From Primulina eburnea (taxonomy: Eukaryota; Streptophyta; Magnoliopsida; Lamiales; Gesneriaceae), in NCBI RefSeq assembly GCF_022965805.1, contig NC_133114.1, forward strand, positions 9,692,261 through 9,756,260: 64,000 nucleotides of DNA, in the 5' to 3' direction. Of this stretch, positions 24,683-38,256 are shown piece after piece. The position numbers were made by a program, and so were the translations under genes. Numbering within the stretch: position 1 is the stretch's first letter; each line of letters opens with the position of its first letter. Under the pieces are notes generated by a model that was not told the DNA's origin, ran no database searches, and worked only from the letters and a program-made list of their open reading frames with translations.

Positions 24683-24697
24683 TGGCGCCGTTTTCGG
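24683..24697 (+). other. Primer-binding site of element B
   Basis: TGGCGCCGTTTTCGG, the tRNA-Asp-type primer site used by Athila/Tat lineages, with a decayed 3' half. Confidence 0.85.
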
Positions 24698-24921
24698 AGA
24701 GTGTCAAATTTGAATTTATATCAGTATTGTTACCAATTAGTCTAGATTTTAATTTAGACCTTTTGTTTTTTATTTTACTTTATATTGATTGAGTTTTTTT
24801 CATTTTTTCTGCTTGACAATGCATGCTAAGATCACAAAACTCTGACTCGCTTATATTTGATCCGGAGATTGAAAAAACTGCAAGAAGATTATGAAAAGAA
24901 AGAAGAGAACAGATACAAGCA

Positions 24922-27258
24922 ATGGCTGAACACAAAGAAAATGACAAACAAATCCCGCCAAAGGCTATTCCTTTCAGAGATCACTTCCGACCAGTGATCA
25001 ACAATCATTACTCTGGTATTGCAAGAGGGACCATCAACGCCAATAATTTCGAGTTGAAGCCTGCTCAAATCAATATGTTTCAGCAAAACCAGTTTGCTGG
25101 AACATCCACTTCTGATCCTCATGTTCATTTGAGGACCTTCTTGGAGATAACGGATACGCTAAAGATTAATAATGTTCCTGATGATATTATTAGACTGCGT
25201 TTGTTTCCGTTTTCTCTCAGGGATCAAGCAAGAGGATGGCTCCAATCGCTTCCCTTGGGAAGTATCACGACATGACAGGAGCTGGCGACGAAATTTCTGG
25301 CAAAGTACTTCCCCCCTGCAAAGTCTGCACAGTTGAGGATTGAGATTAGCACGTTCAGGCAGACTGATTTTGAGCAATTGTATGAGGCATGGGAAAGATA
25401 CAAGGAGCTGTTGAGGAAATGCCCGAACCATGGTTTTGAGGACTGGGTGCAAATTAAATTATTCTACAACGGTCTAAATGGGCAAACAAGAGGAACAGTG
25501 GATGCTGCAGCTGGTGGAATGATCTTTGCTAAATCTCCCGAGCAAGCTTATGACTTGCTTGAAAAGATGATGATAAATAGCTACCAGTGGCCATCTAAAA
25601 GGGCATGAGTAAAAAGGACAGCTGGATTTTATGCTGTAGATCCTATTATGTCACTCACTGCTCAGGTATCTGCATTGACCACTCAAATAGCAGCGATGAA
25701 TAAGGTGAGCACATCAGAGACTAAGAGTCCATCGACTGTTGCCGAAGAACAATCTATCCCTGAAGAAGCTCAGTACATCAACAACAGAAATTTTGGAGGA
25801 TTCAAAGGATATCGAGGTAACCCTCCCCCTAATACTTATCATCCAGGATTAAGAAATCGTCAAAATTTTTCTTATGAAAATAATAAAAATGTGTTGAATG
25901 CTCCACCGGGGTTCAATACATTAAAGGGGGAATGAAAACCTTCATTTGAAGATTTAGTGGGCCTTTTTGTTGCCGAGTCTGGTAAGAGAATGGCAAGGAC
26001 TGAGTCTCTTCTTGAAAACATGGAGACTCACATGGGAAATATGAGTGCCACAATGAAATTTTTGGAGACGCAAATCGGGAAGTTGGCCAATGCCTTGAGG
26101 GATCAAAACAGGGGTCAATTTCCAAGTAACACGGAGGTTAACCCTAAAGAGCCGTGCAAGGCAGTCACTTTAAGGAGTGGAAAGGAATTGGAGGTACAAA
26201 GTTCCAAAGAGAGAATGGACAAGGAGAAGACAGTTGAAGAAGAGGAAACTGAGGGATCCAAAGCTGAAGTTGAAGTTGAACAACCTCCAGTATTTAAGCC
26301 AACTCTTCCATACCCTTAGAGGTTCAAAAAGAAGAATTTGGATGATCAGTTTGCAAAATTCTTAGAGATTTTTAAGAAGATACACATCAACATACCATTT
26401 GCTGATGCTTTAGAGCAAATGCCGAATTATGCAAAGTTTATTAAAGATCTGATGTCTAAAAAGAGGAAGCTGCAGGAGTTTGAGACGGTGAAACTGACTG
26501 AAGAATGTAGCGCCATTCTGCAAAAGAAGCTACCACAAAAATTAAAAGATCCAAGGAGCTTCATTATTCCTTGTTTTATTGGTGGTTCTAAATGTAGTAA
26601 AGCTTTATATGATTTAGGAGCAAATATTAATTTGATGCAATTGTCTATTTACAGGGAATTGGAGCTTGGAGAGGTTAAACCAACTACTATCACCTTACAA
26701 CTTGCAGACAGAAGTCTCACATATCCACATGGGATAGTCGAGGATGTACTGGTAAAAGTAGATAAATTTATTTTTCTTACTGATTTTGTGATTTTATATA
26801 TGGAGGAAGATCATGATGCTCCACTAATCTTTGGGAGACTGTTCCTGGCGACTAGAAGGGCATTGATAGATTTGCATAAGGGTGAACTCACCTTAAGAGT
26901 TGGTGCAGAAGAAGTCATTTTTAATATCTATCAAGCCATGAGGGGATCAAATGAGGTAAGTACTTGTAAAAGCATCGATGTTATAGACTCATGTATATCT
27001 CTTGATTGTGTAGGAACTAGACATCCTCTGGAGAGCTGTTTGACAAGTTCTACAGGAAATGTTGATGAAGATGATTGGGAAGTGAAAGAGCAACTGGCGG
27101 CTCTTGATGGATCACAGAAATATAGAAAAACGGATGCACCGCTTGAGGAATTGGAGGTACATGAGCAAACAAAGGTAATACTTCCTTCCCCTGATTTGAA
27201 GGAGCTGCCAAGTCACCTTTGCTATGAATTTTTAGGTGAAAGTCGACATATCCAGTAA
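24922..27258 (+). pseudogene. Athila-like gag-protease of element B, broken
   Basis: Near-continuous gag reading from ATG 24922 (MAEHKENDKQIPPK) with stops at about 25273, 25606, 25933 and 26318, all in or close to one frame. Gag landmarks include FFLEI-like and LRLFPFSLRDQARGWLQSL; a TLRSGKEL segment precedes the protease. The protease part (about 26570-26900) reads ALYDLGANINLM, with DLG where most retropepsins have DTG or DSG, a variant I associate with Athila protease. Two stops fit decay of a Trp or Gln codon by C-to-T change. Upstream is the tRNA-Asp primer site; RT follows from 27300. Confidence 0.85.
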
Positions 27259-27299
27259 TCATCTATTCCTCTCTTACTTTTACTGAAAAAGATAAATTA

Positions 27300-29146
27300 T
27301 TGAGAGTATTGAGAAAATTTAAAATTGCTTTAGGATGGTCGATTTCTGATATTAGGGTGATTAGCCCCACTATATGCATGCATAAAATTTTGATGGAGGA
27401 GTCGTATACTCCTTATGTGGATCACCAGAGGAGGTTGAACCCAGCAATGAAAGAGGTTGTGAAAAACGAGGTACTGAAATTACTAAAGGCTGGTTTTAAT
27501 TTATGTTATTTCTGACAGTAGCTGGGTATCTCATGTACAACTTGTACCAAAAAAAGGGTGGAATAACTGTGGTTAAAAATGAAAATGATGAACTAATATC
27601 TACTCGTACTGTAACTGGCTGGCGAGTATGTATTGATTATCGAAAGTTAAACAATGTCACACGTAAAGATCATTTTCCTCTGCCTTTTATTGATCAAATG
27701 CTTGATAGACTTGCTGGTTATTGTCATTATTGTTTTTTATATGGTTATTCAGGTTATAACTAAATTGCTATAGCGCCAGAGGATCAGGAGAAGACTACTT
27801 TCACGTGTCTTTATGGCATGTTTGCTTTTATGAGAATGTCTTTTGGGCTATGCAATGCGCCTGCTACTTTTCAAAAGTGCATGATGGCCATATTCGTAGA
27901 CATGGTGGAGGAAAATCATGGAATTATTCATGGACGACTTCTCGGTATTTGGCTCTTCATTTGATCAGTGTTTACATAACATATCCCTGGTTTTGCAGAG
28001 ATGCCAAGAAAAAAACCTAGTTCTTAATTGGGAGAAATGTCTTTTATGGTCCAAGAGGGCATTGTTATCAGACGTATAGTATCTTCTCGGGGATTAGAGG
28101 TAGATAGAGCCAAGGTGGTTTCCATCGAAAAACTTCCCCCACCAAAGAACATCAAAGGAATAAGGAGCTTTCTAGGACATTCGGGGTTTTATCGTAGATT
28201 TATTAGAGATTTTTCTAAGATTACTAAACCCCTGTGTAACTTGCTTGAAAAAGAGTCGAATTTTATATTTGATGATGATTGTTTGTAGGCATTCGAGAAG
28301 ATCAAAATGGCATTGGTGACTGCACCGATCATGATAGTGCCGGACTGGAAGGAGCCCTTTGAGCTAATGTATGATGCAAGTGATAATGCAGTGGGCACTG
28401 TCTTAGGCCAAAGAATGGAAAAGATGTTTAGGGCGATTTACTACGCAAGCCGCATGATGGATGCTGCACAGCAAAATTACACTACGACCGAGAAGGAGAT
28501 GCTTGCAGTAGTATTTGCCTTCGACAAATTCAGACCTTATTTGATTGGCACAAAGGTAACCGTTTTCACTGACCATGCAGCTATTCGCTACTGTTCGCCA
28601 AGAAGGATGAAAAACCACGCTTGATAAGGTGGATTTTTCTATTACAAGAATTTGACTTTGAGGTCAAGGATAAAAAGGGTAGTGAGAATCAAGTAGCTGA
28701 CCACTTGTCGAGGCTTGAGCTGGAGGATAAGAAAGAAGAGGGAGCTATACAAGAAACATTCCCAGATAAGAAACTCTTTGAGGTAAACACTGTAATTCCT
28801 TGGATTACTGATATTGCAAATTTTTTGTCTTGTTGGACCCTTCCTCCAGATTTGAGCTATCATCAGAAGAAGAAGTTCATCCATGATCTCAAGTTCTTTT
28901 ATTGGGATGATCTATTTGTATAAGAGGTGTGCTGACCAAGTGATTAGAAGATGCGTGGAGGGTATCGAAGCACATCAAATTCTGGAGAAATGTCATTCTT
29001 CACCATATGTTGGACATTTTGGAGCATCACGAACAACAGCTAAGGTATTGCAATCTGGTTTTAATTGATCTAGTTTGTTTAAAGATAGTTATACCTTAGT
29101 AAAATCATGTGATATATGCCAGAGGTTAGGAAACATCTCCAGATTA
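27300..29146 (+). pseudogene. Athila-like RT, RNase H and integrase N-terminus of element B, broken
   Basis: Frames covering 27300-29146 give RT pieces ([39 protein letters not shown]), RNase H ([36 protein letters not shown]) and the integrase zinc domain ([19 protein letters not shown], then CDICQRLGNIS). Several frameshifts and stops are present and the RT active-site region is unreadable, so it is inactive. The frame breaks at 29146, where element D is inserted, and integrase resumes at 42791. Confidence 0.85.
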
Positions 29147-30066
29147 TGCGAACATGGACGGCCAAGCGATAAGGAAAGCATGGGATCCGTTGCAGTTTCC
29201 GGAAGGACCAGTCACGAGGGGTCGACTAAAGAAGTTCAAGGAGGCACTACAGGGAGTAATGAGCAGGCATGAAGGGGTCGTGATGCATAGGAGTATGTTG
29301 GAAGGCCAAAGGAATATGATTCAAGCATTAATTTCATCAGCCAAGTCTTCACGGACCTTGACACGGACCTGCACACGGGGTCCGTGCCCTATACAGCCTG
29401 AGATGCCCATTGACAGTGTCTACATGGACCCGACGACGGACCCAGGCACGGGGTCCGTGCCCTATTACATTGGCGAAGACAGTGTCTACACGGACCCGTA
29501 CACGGAGGTGAGCACGGGGTCTGTGTCCCTTGTTTCCAGCTGAAGCTTATTCCCGAGTGTACACGGACCCGGACACAGAGGGCTACACGGGGTCCGTGTC
29601 CTAGAGTTTTGGGCGAGAAAAATTACCTTCTTTAGAGTTTTATTTTGTTAGGAAACTAGATTTTAGTAATCTTTTTGATATGTAAACCATATTGGACGAA
29701 TTTTTACACACAATACACACATTATTTTGAGTTTTATCAAACTTGTGAGATTTTTCTCTCAACCTTTCAAGGCTTTAGCTTTGTTAAATCAAATCAAACT
29801 TATCAAAGTTTATAACTTTGTGGCGTTTGTCGATCGTGCTTGTGCGGATTGTCGTAAGCGTCGTTCTTCGAAGGTTCGTATCAAATTTCGATTGTTATCC
29901 TCGTGTTTATTTGTTGCTAAACTTCTATAGTTTAGAGGTGAATAACACATCAATTACTTGATTCAAAAGATCGGGCAAACACACGAGTCTTATTATCGTA
30001 ATTAAATAGAGGGTGCGATTGCGTTTTAATCGTGTTTGCTATTTATTCGTATCGAGATTCACATCA
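29147..30066 (+). repeat. 5' LTR of element D
   Basis: The first 400 bp are an open frame (29154-29543) encoding the C-terminal tail of the polyprotein as found in the LTR. The palindromic array lies partly inside this frame. Ends ACATCA before the primer site. Confidence 0.9.
29345..29603. repeat. CACGGACC/GGTCCGTG palindrome array
   Basis: Alternating CACGGACCC(G) and (G)GGGTCCGTG blocks that pair as inverted repeats, several times over. The same array is present in the 3' LTR at 35478-35520 and 42143-42326. Confidence 0.8.
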
Positions 30067-30068
30067 TT

Positions 30069-30085
30069 TGGTATCAGAGCATAGG
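30069..30085 (+). other. Primer-binding site of element D
   Basis: TGGTATCAGAGCATAGG, initiator-methionine tRNA type, two bases after the LTR. Confidence 0.85.
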
Positions 30086-30685
30086 TTAATTGAATTCAAG
30101 TAAGTATCTTGTTCTTTAATTTTCAGATCTGCATTTATCCTTTCGTTTGTCTGTCAGATCTGCGTCGTTTTATCGTTCTTCGTTTATTTTTTTCGTGAAT
30201 CTGTTATTCTCGAAAATTTTGGCTCTTATTTTTTTGGGATTTTCGAGTAGTACTCAAGCAAAAAAAAAAGGAGTACAAAAATTCCGAAAATTTACCATTA
30301 TTTCTTTTTTATATATTGTTCTATTTCCTTTAGAGAGTCATATTCAATTGCCTTTCACAGTCAAAAAAAAAATTAATATTTCATATAGTCGGATTTCTTG
30401 TCTACGCAGTCCAAGTGAGACGATCACATTTGTTCACAAGTTTCAACTTGATTGTTTGATAAACTCAAATACAAAGCTTGAACACACCTTCGAGAGAAGC
30501 ATCAAATTCGAGTGATCTACTTGAGTGCGAGTGACTTTTCTTTGGAGTGAACGGTGAGTATTTGTTGTGAGCAAACAAAATTGTGAGAAAAGACGAGTGA
30601 ATTTCTTTGGAGTGACCGTGAGCATTTGGGTGAGGATTATTTAATTTCTACTAACCTTTTCTTGCAGGTACAAATTTGAAATTAA
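30086..30685 (+). other. Leader of element D
   Basis: Non-coding, T-rich, between the primer site and the polyprotein start. The 122-codon frame at 30147 looks like chance reading of T-rich sequence. Confidence 0.5.
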
Positions 30686-33600
30686 ATGGAGAGGGAGGTA
30701 GGACATAGTTCTAATCCGGGGTTATCTAAGGTCCAAATGGAGGCGTTGACTGGACATTTTTCTAGGATGATAAATATTGAGATGGAGTCGTTACATGAGC
30801 GTTTGGATAGGATTGAAGTGAGTCCTAGTGGGGGTAAATCTAAGGTTAGAGACTTGGGTAGATGCGAAGATGAGGAATATGATTTGGGGGGAGAAGAGGA
30901 GAGTCAAAATGAAAGTTGGGGTAGGAATGGAAGAGGTAGAGGAGTTGGTAGAGGAAGAGGAGAAGCTATGAGGGGTAGATTTAATGATGGGCATAGAGAA
31001 GATGGTAACGTGGGTTGCATTAAGATGAAAATTCCTTCCTTCCATGGCAAATCTGACCCAAAGGCGTACTTAGAATGGGAAAAGAGGGTAGAATTTGTTT
31101 TTGAGTGTCACCACTACTCCGAACAAAAGAAGGTGAGATTGGCGGTGGTGGAATTCTTAGACTCTGCTCTCATTTGGTGGGATCAATTAGTGACCACTAG
31201 AAGGAGGTATAATGAGAGACCCATTGTTTCTTGGGATGAGATGAAGAGGGTAATGAGAAAGAGGTTTGTGCCCAATCACTATTATATGGAGATGTTTAAG
31301 AGGCTACAAACTTTGAGGCAAGGGTCAAAGAGTGTTGAGGACTACTATAAGGAGATGGAGGTAGTCATGATTAGGGCCAATATTGAGGAGGATAGTGAGG
31401 CAACCATGGCTCGTTTTCTTTGTGGCTTGAACAGGGAGATTCAAGATCAAGTGGAGCTTAGGCACTACTTGGACCTTGACGAGATGGTGCAAATGGCCAT
31501 AAAGGTGGAACAACAACTCAAAAGGCGTGGAGTTGGCCGCACCAACCAAACTGGAGGTACGTCTTCTTCTTGGCGACCAAATGTGGCAAAGCGTGATGAT
31601 AGCAAAGTGGTGACCAAGCCTAAGATTGAGACAAAGCAAGAGGCACCTAGACACGGAGTGCAAGGTAAAACTGAAATTCCTTCTACTTGTTATAGAGATA
31701 CTAAATGTTTTAGATGTCAAGGGTTGGGTCATATTGCTAATGAGTGTCCTAATAAGAGGGTAATGTTTTTGAATGAGTATGAGTCTCAAAGTGAGGGTAG
31801 TGATGATGATATGCCTGCGTTGGAGGATCCCGATGAGGGATATGGAGCGGTTAGCGGAGAAGCGCTAGTGACTAGGCGAATCATGAATGCCCAAGTCAAG
31901 GATGATGAGGCTAGCCAAAGGGAAAATTTGTTCCACACTAGATGTTTTGTGAATGGTAAGGTTTGCAATGTAATCATAGATGGGGGAAGTTACACTAATG
32001 TGGCCAGTGTTGAGATGGTGGAAAAATTGGGATTGCCTACAATAAAACACTCTCAACCATATAGGCTTCAATGGTTGAATGATTGTGCGGAGATGAAAGT
32101 AAATAGGCAAGTTCTAGTGTCCTTTTCTATTGGGGAGTATGTGGATGAGGTTTTGTGTGACGTGGTGCCCATGCATGCTTGTCATATTTTGTTGGGTAGA
32201 CCATGGCAATTTGATAGGCACGTTAATCATGATGGGTTCAAAAATCGTTATTCATTTGTTTTAAAGAAAGAATCCATTGTGTTGCTTCCTTTCTCCCCAA
32301 AGCAAGTATTGGAGGACCAATTGAAAAAGAAAAAGAGAGATGAGGCCGAAAAAAAGAGTGAATTAAAAAGTGAGATGGCCTCTGAAAGCAAAAATGAAGT
32401 GGCTGAAAAAAAGAGTGATCGAAAGAGTGAGATAGCCATAAAAACAAAAACAAAAAAGAGGAAAGAAAATGAGGGAAAAGAAAAGGAGAGGAAAGAGGCC
32501 AAAAAGAAATCATATATGGCCCAAAAAGGTGAGTTGAAACAATTGTTGCACACACATGAACCACTTGTGTTAATTCTTTACAAAGAGATCCTCCTTAACA
32601 CAAGTGATATAGCCGGATCCCTTCCGAGCGTTATTGTTTCACTATTGCAGGAATTTGACGATGTATTTCCGGAGGAGCTACCTCAAGGCTTACCACCATT
32701 GAGGGGGATTGAACACCAAATTGATTTGGTGCCCGGGAGTGCCTTGCCGAACCGTCCAGCTTATAGGAGCAATCCGGAGGAGACTAAGGAGCTGCAGCGA
32801 CAGGTAAGTGAGCTATTAGATAAAGGGTTTGTGCGTGAGTCCATGTCACCTTGTGCGGTGCCTGTTTTACTAGTCCCTAAGAAAGATGGCTCATGGCGTA
32901 TGTGTGTTGACTGTAGAGCAATCAATAATATAACCATTAAGTATAAGCATCACATACCTAGACTAGATGATATGTTAAATGAATTGCATGGTTCTTGCAT
33001 TTTTAGCAAAATTGATTTGAAAAGTGGGTATCACAAAATTAGGATGAGAGAAGGCGATGAGTGGAAAACTGTGTTTAAAACCAAATACGGGTTGTATGAG
33101 TGGATGGTTATGCCTTTTGGCTTAACTTATGCACCTAGCACCTTTATGAGGTTAATGAATCATGTTTTGCGTGCACACATAGGAATATTTGTTGTGGTCT
33201 ATTTTGATGATATCCTAGTGTATAGCAAAAACTTGGATGAGCATGTTAACCACTTGAGGCTTGTTCTAATCACATTAAGAGCTGAAAATTTATATGCTAA
33301 CTTGAAGAAGTGTGATTTTTGTACTAGCAAACTTGTCTTCCTTGGTTTTGTGATAAGTTCACAGGGCATACAAGTTGATGAAGACAAGGTAAGTGCTATT
33401 CGGGATTGGCCAACGCCTACTACTGTTGGCCAAGTTCGAAGCTTTCATGGTCTTGCAAGCTTCTATAGGAGGTTTGTCAAGGATTTCAGCACATTGGCGG
33501 CAGCGATGACGGCGGCGATCAAGAATAACGTTCCATTCTATTGGAGCGAGGAGCAAGAGAAGTCCTTTAATCTCATTAAGCAAAAATTGATTAATGATCC

Positions 33601-35548
33601 ATCACTTGTTTTACCCGATTTTGCTAACACCTTTGAAATTGAATGTGATGCTTCAGGTGTAGGTATTGGTGGCGTGTTAATGCAAGGAGGAAGGCCGCCG
33701 GTGGCGTACTTTAGTGAGAAGCTCAATGGGGCAGCGCTGAACTATCCCACGTATGACAAGGAGTTCTATGCACTTGTGAGGACTCTTGAGACGTGGCAGC
33801 AATACTTGAGGCCTAAAGAGTTTGTGATTCATACGGATCATGAGTCTCTAAAGCACCTCAAGGGGCAACAAAAGCTGAACAAGCGGCATGCTAAGTTGGT
33901 GGCTTTCATAGAGACATTCCCCTACATGATCAAGTATAAGCAAGGTAAGGAAAACGTAGTGGCTGACGCACTATCACGGAGGTATGTGTTTTTCTCTACT
34001 TTGGAATCTAAAATCTTGGGGTTTGAGCTTGTTAAAGAATTGTATGTGCTAGATGATGATTTTAAAGAAGTGTTTGAAACTTGTATGCATGGTCCACATG
34101 ATAAATTCTACTTGCATAAGGGTTTCTTTTTTAGAGAGGATAGATTGTGCATTCCTAAGTCATCAATTCGTGAACTACTTGTTAGGGAAGCACATGGGGG
34201 TGGTCTAATGGGACATTTTGGTGTGGCAAAAACTTTGAATGCTTTGCATGAAAATTTTTATTGGCCACACATGAAGCGTGATGTTGAGCGTATTTGTGAG
34301 AAGTGCATAACTTGTAGACAAGCTAAGTCTAGGACACTACCACATGGATTATATACACCACTTTCCGTCCCTAGTGAACCTTGGGTTGATATCTCTATGG
34401 ACTTTGTTTTGGGGTTGCCTAGGAAAAAGAAGGGGAGGGACTCTATATTTGTTGTTGTGGATAGATTTTCTAAGATGGCACACTTTATAGCTTGTCACAA
34501 AACTGATGATGCATCTAACATTGCGGATTTGTTCTTTAGAGAAGTCGTTAGGTTGCATGGCATGCCTAGGGCTATTGTTTCTGACCGTGATGTTAAATTC
34601 TTAAGTTACTTTTGGAAAACACTGTGGGCTACACTTGGCACTAAATTAATGTTCTCTACGACCTGTCATCCTCAAACTGATGGTCAAACTGAGGTAGTTA
34701 ATAGGACGCTAGGAACTTTATTACGTGCTATCCTTAAAAAGAACTTAAAGAATTGGGAAAATTGCTTGCCATTTGTTGAGTTTGCATATAATCGTTGCGT
34801 GCATTCTACTACTAAATATTCGCCATTTGAAATTGTGTATGGTTTTAATCCTTTAACTCCGTTAGATTTGATGTCTTTACCTGTGAGTGAAAGGTTAAAC
34901 ATGGATGGCAAAAAGAAGGCTGAATTTGTTAGGAGTTTGCATGAGAAGGCCAAAGCCAATGTTGAAAAGAGAAACGAACAATATGCTAAGCAAGCCAACA
35001 AGGGGAAGAAGAAGAAGGTGATATTTGAGAAAGGTGATTGGGTGTGGCTACACTTGAGGAAGGAGAGGTTTTCGGAGAAGCGACGCTCAAAGCTATTACC
35101 TAGAGGCGATGGGCCATTCCAAGTTCTTGAGACGATCAATGACAACGCCTACAAACTCGATCTGCCAGGTGAGTACAACGTAAGTTCTACATTTAATGTT
35201 AGTGATTTGTCGTTGTTTGATGTAGGTGATGAGCTAGATTTGAGGACAAATCCTCTTCAAGAAGGGGAGGATGATGCGAACATGGACGGCCAAGCGATAA
35301 GGACAGCATGGGATCCGTTGCAGTTGTCGGAAGGACCAGTCACGAGGGGTCGACTAAAGAAGTTCAAGGAGGCACTACAGAGAGTAATGAGCAGGCATGA
35401 AGGGGTCGTGATGCATAGGAGTATGTTGGAAGGCCAAAGGAATATGATTCAAGCATTAATTTCATCAGCCGAGTCTTCACGGACCTTGACACGGACCTGC
35501 ACACGAGGTCCGTGCCCTATACAGCCTGAGATGCCCTTTGACAGTTAA
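30686..35548 (+). CDS. Gag-pol polyprotein of element D (uninterrupted)
   Basis: 1620 codons from ATG 30686 with no stop. Residues about 110-290 are a retrotransposon gag domain; the zinc knuckle [14 protein letters not shown] is near 341; protease IIDGGSYTN near 430 has DGG for the usual DTG/DSG; a Lys/Glu-rich linker covers about 545-615. RT has [11 protein letters not shown] near 838; RNase H follows ([10 protein letters not shown]). The integrase zinc domain is near 1170-1215 and the core acidic residues lie near 1238 (SMDFV), 1299 (SDRDVKF) and 1335 (QTDGQTE). The frame passes the purine tract (35258-35274) and enters the 3' LTR; its present stop is TAA at 35546-35548, the first bases of inserted unit G. 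The RT wording and the LTR overlap fit the CRM lineage; I do not see a clear CR motif. Confidence 0.85.
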   Translation: MEREVGHSSNPGLSKVQMEALTGHFSRMINIEMESLHERLDRIEVSPSGGKSKVRDLGRCEDEEYDLGGEEESQNESWGRNGRGRGVGRGRGEAMRGRFNDGHREDGNVGCIKMKIPSFHGKSDPKAYLEWEKRVEFVFECHHYSEQKKVRLAVVEFLDSALIWWDQLVTTRRRYNERPIVSWDEMKRVMRKRFVPNHYYMEMFKRLQTLRQGSKSVEDYYKEMEVVMIRANIEEDSEATMARFLCGLNREIQDQVELRHYLDLDEMVQMAIKVEQQLKRRGVGRTNQTGGTSSSWRPNVAKRDDSKVVTKPKIETKQEAPRHGVQGKTEIPSTCYRDTKCFRCQGLGHIANECPNKRVMFLNEYESQSEGSDDDMPALEDPDEGYGAVSGEALVTRRIMNAQVKDDEASQRENLFHTRCFVNGKVCNVIIDGGSYTNVASVEMVEKLGLPTIKHSQPYRLQWLNDCAEMKVNRQVLVSFSIGEYVDEVLCDVVPMHACHILLGRPWQFDRHVNHDGFKNRYSFVLKKESIVLLPFSPKQVLEDQLKKKKRDEAEKKSELKSEMASESKNEVAEKKSDRKSEIAIKTKTKKRKENEGKEKERKEAKKKSYMAQKGELKQLLHTHEPLVLILYKEILLNTSDIAGSLPSVIVSLLQEFDDVFPEELPQGLPPLRGIEHQIDLVPGSALPNRPAYRSNPEETKELQRQVSELLDKGFVRESMSPCAVPVLLVPKKDGSWRMCVDCRAINNITIKYKHHIPRLDDMLNELHGSCIFSKIDLKSGYHKIRMREGDEWKTVFKTKYGLYEWMVMPFGLTYAPSTFMRLMNHVLRAHIGIFVVVYFDDILVYSKNLDEHVNHLRLVLITLRAENLYANLKKCDFCTSKLVFLGFVISSQGIQVDEDKVSAIRDWPTPTTVGQVRSFHGLASFYRRFVKDFSTLAAAMTAAIKNNVPFYWSEEQEKSFNLIKQKLINDPSLVLPDFANTFEIECDASGVGIGGVLMQGGRPPVAYFSEKLNGAALNYPTYDKEFYALVRTLETWQQYLRPKEFVIHTDHESLKHLKGQQKLNKRHAKLVAFIETFPYMIKYKQGKENVVADALSRRYVFFSTLESKILGFELVKELYVLDDDFKEVFETCMHGPHDKFYLHKGFFFREDRLCIPKSSIRELLVREAHGGGLMGHFGVAKTLNALHENFYWPHMKRDVERICEKCITCRQAKSRTLPHGLYTPLSVPSEPWVDISMDFVLGLPRKKKGRDSIFVVVDRFSKMAHFIACHKTDDASNIADLFFREVVRLHGMPRAIVSDRDVKFLSYFWKTLWATLGTKLMFSTTCHPQTDGQTEVVNRTLGTLLRAILKKNLKNWENCLPFVEFAYNRCVHSTTKYSPFEIVYGFNPLTPLDLMSLPVSERLNMDGKKKAEFVRSLHEKAKANVEKRNEQYAKQANKGKKKKVIFEKGDWVWLHLRKERFSEKRRSKLLPRGDGPFQVLETINDNAYKLDLPGEYNVSSTFNVSDLSLFDVGDELDLRTNPLQEGEDDANMDGQAIRTAWDPLQLSEGPVTRGRLKKFKEALQRVMSRHEGVVMHRSMLEGQRNMIQALISSAESSRTLTRTCTRGPCPIQPEMPFDS
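35258..35274 (+). other. Polypurine tract of element D, inside the coding frame
   Basis: AAGAAGGGGAGGATGA immediately before the 3' LTR, translated as part of QEGEDD. Confidence 0.85.
35275..35545 (+). repeat. 3' LTR of element D, left part
   Basis: Matches 29147-29417 with about seven substitutions by eye. Broken by unit G after ACAGT (35541-35545). Confidence 0.9.
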
Positions 35549-35568
35549 TTTGTACACATAAAATTCAC

Positions 35569-38256
35569 TTGGAAGAAAATGCTAAAACGTATCAACAACC
35601 GCAAAGAAGGTTAAATCCACATATGAAAGAAGTTGTTAAGAATGAAGTATTAAAACTATTAGACGCTGGAATTATCTATCCAATCTCAGATAGTAAATGG
35701 GTAAGTCCAACACAAGTAGTACCTAAAAAGTCAGGCATCACTTTTATAAAAAATGAAAAAGGAGAGTTATTACAAACTAGGATTCCATCTAGTTGGCGTA
35801 TGTGTATTGATTATAGAAAATTAAATGATGCAACTAGAAAAGATCATTTCCCACTACCATTTTTAGATCAAATTTTAGAAAAAGTAGCAGGAAATTCTTA
35901 TTACTGTTTTCTTGATGGGTATTCGGGGTATTATCAAATACCTATATCATTAGAAGATCAAGAAAAAACTACTTTTACTTGTCCTTTCGGAACTTTTGCA
36001 TTTAAAAGAATGCCATTTGGTTTATGCAATGCTCCGGCTACTTTTCAAAGATGCATGTTAAGTATTTTCAGTGATATGATTGAAGAATATGTAGAAGTTT
36101 TTATGGATGATATAACTGTTTTTGGAAACTCATTTGAAAATTGTCTTAAAAATCTAGAAAAAGTATTAAAAAGATGTGAAGAAAAAAATCTTGTTTTAAA
36201 TTGGGAAAAATGTCATTATATGGTTAAATCTGGGATTGTCTTAGGACATGTGATATCTGAAAAAGGAATTGAAGTTGATAAAGCCAAAGTTGATGTTATT
36301 TCTAATTTAACATCACCAAAAACGGTCAAAGAAGTTCGATCATTCTTGGGTCATGCAGGATTTTATAGAAGGTTTATAAAAAATTTCAGCATAATATCTA
36401 AACCAATTTCAAATCTTTTAACAAAAGATACACAATTCGAATGGACTCAAAAATGTGAAAATTCTTTTAAAAAAATAATTAATCTTTTAATTACATCACC
36501 TATTTTACAACCTCCAGATTGGTCTTTACCATTTGAATTAATGTGTGATGCAAGTGATTATGCTATAGGAGCTGTGTTAGGACAAAGAAAAGAAGGAAAA
36601 CCTTATGCAATCTATTATGCTAGTAGAACCTTAAATAGTGCCCAAATAAATTATTCAACTACTGAAAAAGAATTACTTTCAGTAGTATTTGCATTAGATA
36701 AGTTTCGATCTTATTTAATTGGTTCTACTACTATTGTTTACACCGATCATTCTGCCATAAAATATTTATCAAATAAACAAGATGCTAAGCCAAGATTAAT
36801 ACGGTGGATTTTATTGTTACAAGAATTTGATATTATAATTAAAGATAAAAAAGGAAAAGAAAATGTTGTAGCCGATCATTTATCTAGAATAATGACTGAA
36901 TCATCTCATAATGAAATACCAATAAATGAAAATTTTCCAGATGATCAGTTGTTTTATGCTACTATTATGCCATGGTTTGCTAATATTGTAAATTTTCTTG
37001 TGACAAATAAAATGCCTTCTCATTGGAATTCACAGGATAAGAATAAATTCTTGATAGAAGTTAAAAAATTTTATTGGGATGATCCTTACTTATTTAAGTA
37101 TTGTCCTGACCAAATTTTTCGACGATGCATACCCGACAATGAAATAAGTAATGTTATTAAATTTTGTCATTCTGAAGCATGTGGAGGTCATTTTTCATCC
37201 AATAAAACAGCTACAAAAATCTTACAATGTGGATTTTATTGGCCTTCTTTATTCAAAGATACGCATTTATTTTGCAAATCTTGTGAAAATTGTCAGAAGA
37301 TGGGATCAATTTCAAAACGAAACATGATGCCTTTAAATCCAATCATAATTATTGAAATATTTGATAGTTGGGGGATAGATTTTATGGGTCCATTTCCATT
37401 ATCTTTTGGATATAAGTACATTTTAGTCGCTGTTGATTATGTTTCAAAATGGATTGAAGCGATTGCATGTAGAACTAATGATCATAAAGTTGTTATAAAA
37501 TTTTTAAAAGAAAATATTTTTAGTCGATTTGGAATACCTAGAGCAATAATTAGTGATGGGGGAAGTCATTTTATAAATAAATCATTTTCTTCTTTGTTAA
37601 GAAAATATGGCATTACACATAAAGTTTCTACCCCATATCATCCTCAAAGTAATGGTCAAGTTGAACTAGCAAATAGAGAAATAAAACAAATTTTAGAAAA
37701 AACAGTTAATCCAAATCGAAAAGATTGGTCTTTAAGATTAACTGATGCATTATGGGCATATAGAACTGCATTTAAAACATCATTAGGGATGTCACCATAT
37801 AGGTTAGTTTTTGGTAAGCATTGTCATTTACCGGTTGAACTAGAACATAAAGCTTATTGGGCAATTAAAGCATTTAATACTAATTTAGATGATGCATCTA
37901 AATTAAGAAAATTGCAAATAAATGAACTTGAAGAATTAAGAAATGATGCATATGAAAATTCAAAGATTTATAAAGATAAAACTAAAGCCTTTCATGATAA
38001 AAATATTATGAGAAAGTCATTTGAAATTGGACAAAAAGTTTTGCTTTATAATTCTCGTTTGCATTTATTTCCAGGTAAACTAAGATCGAGGTGGTCAGGA
38101 CCATTTATAGTCAAATTTGTTTATCCTCATGGTGCTGTTGATATTGAAAATCCTAAAAATAATGACGTGTTTAAAGTTAATGGGCAAAGACTTAAGCCTT
38201 TTATAGAAAATGAAATTCTTAATGATGAGTTTATGCCTTTATATGATCCACAATAG
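35569..38256 (+). CDS. Athila/Tat-like RT-RNase H-integrase of unit G, 5' truncated
   Basis: Uninterrupted frame of 895 codons; the coding sense already starts at the insertion edge (35546), so the first TTG/ATG is not the true start. Gag and protease are absent. Landmarks: [30 protein letters not shown] active site VFMDDITVF (about 36097), RNase [15 protein letters not shown] (about 36544), integrase zinc domain (about 37165-37300), core acidic residues in [10 protein letters not shown] (about 37378), IISDGGSHF (about 37555) and QVELANREI (about 37660), and a tail ending VNGQRLKPF. Very AT-rich codon use compared with B and D. All visible catalytic motifs are present, but the protein lacks its own gag and protease. 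Confidence 0.9.
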   Translation: MEENAKTYQQPQRRLNPHMKEVVKNEVLKLLDAGIIYPISDSKWVSPTQVVPKKSGITFIKNEKGELLQTRIPSSWRMCIDYRKLNDATRKDHFPLPFLDQILEKVAGNSYYCFLDGYSGYYQIPISLEDQEKTTFTCPFGTFAFKRMPFGLCNAPATFQRCMLSIFSDMIEEYVEVFMDDITVFGNSFENCLKNLEKVLKRCEEKNLVLNWEKCHYMVKSGIVLGHVISEKGIEVDKAKVDVISNLTSPKTVKEVRSFLGHAGFYRRFIKNFSIISKPISNLLTKDTQFEWTQKCENSFKKIINLLITSPILQPPDWSLPFELMCDASDYAIGAVLGQRKEGKPYAIYYASRTLNSAQINYSTTEKELLSVVFALDKFRSYLIGSTTIVYTDHSAIKYLSNKQDAKPRLIRWILLLQEFDIIIKDKKGKENVVADHLSRIMTESSHNEIPINENFPDDQLFYATIMPWFANIVNFLVTNKMPSHWNSQDKNKFLIEVKKFYWDDPYLFKYCPDQIFRRCIPDNEISNVIKFCHSEACGGHFSSNKTATKILQCGFYWPSLFKDTHLFCKSCENCQKMGSISKRNMMPLNPIIIIEIFDSWGIDFMGPFPLSFGYKYILVAVDYVSKWIEAIACRTNDHKVVIKFLKENIFSRFGIPRAIISDGGSHFINKSFSSLLRKYGITHKVSTPYHPQSNGQVELANREIKQILEKTVNPNRKDWSLRLTDALWAYRTAFKTSLGMSPYRLVFGKHCHLPVELEHKAYWAIKAFNTNLDDASKLRKLQINELEELRNDAYENSKIYKDKTKAFHDKNIMRKSFEIGQKVLLYNSRLHLFPGKLRSRWSGPFIVKFVYPHGAVDIENPKNNDVFKVNGQRLKPFIENEILNDEFMPLYDPQ

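Noticed and set aside
29727..29930. 67-codon frame found in both D LTRs
   Set aside because: Present only because the LTR is duplicated; T-rich with no protein features.
31325..31789. 154-codon minus-strand frame (and 32238-32564, 34684-35145)
   Set aside because: Antisense shadows of the intact polyprotein of element D.
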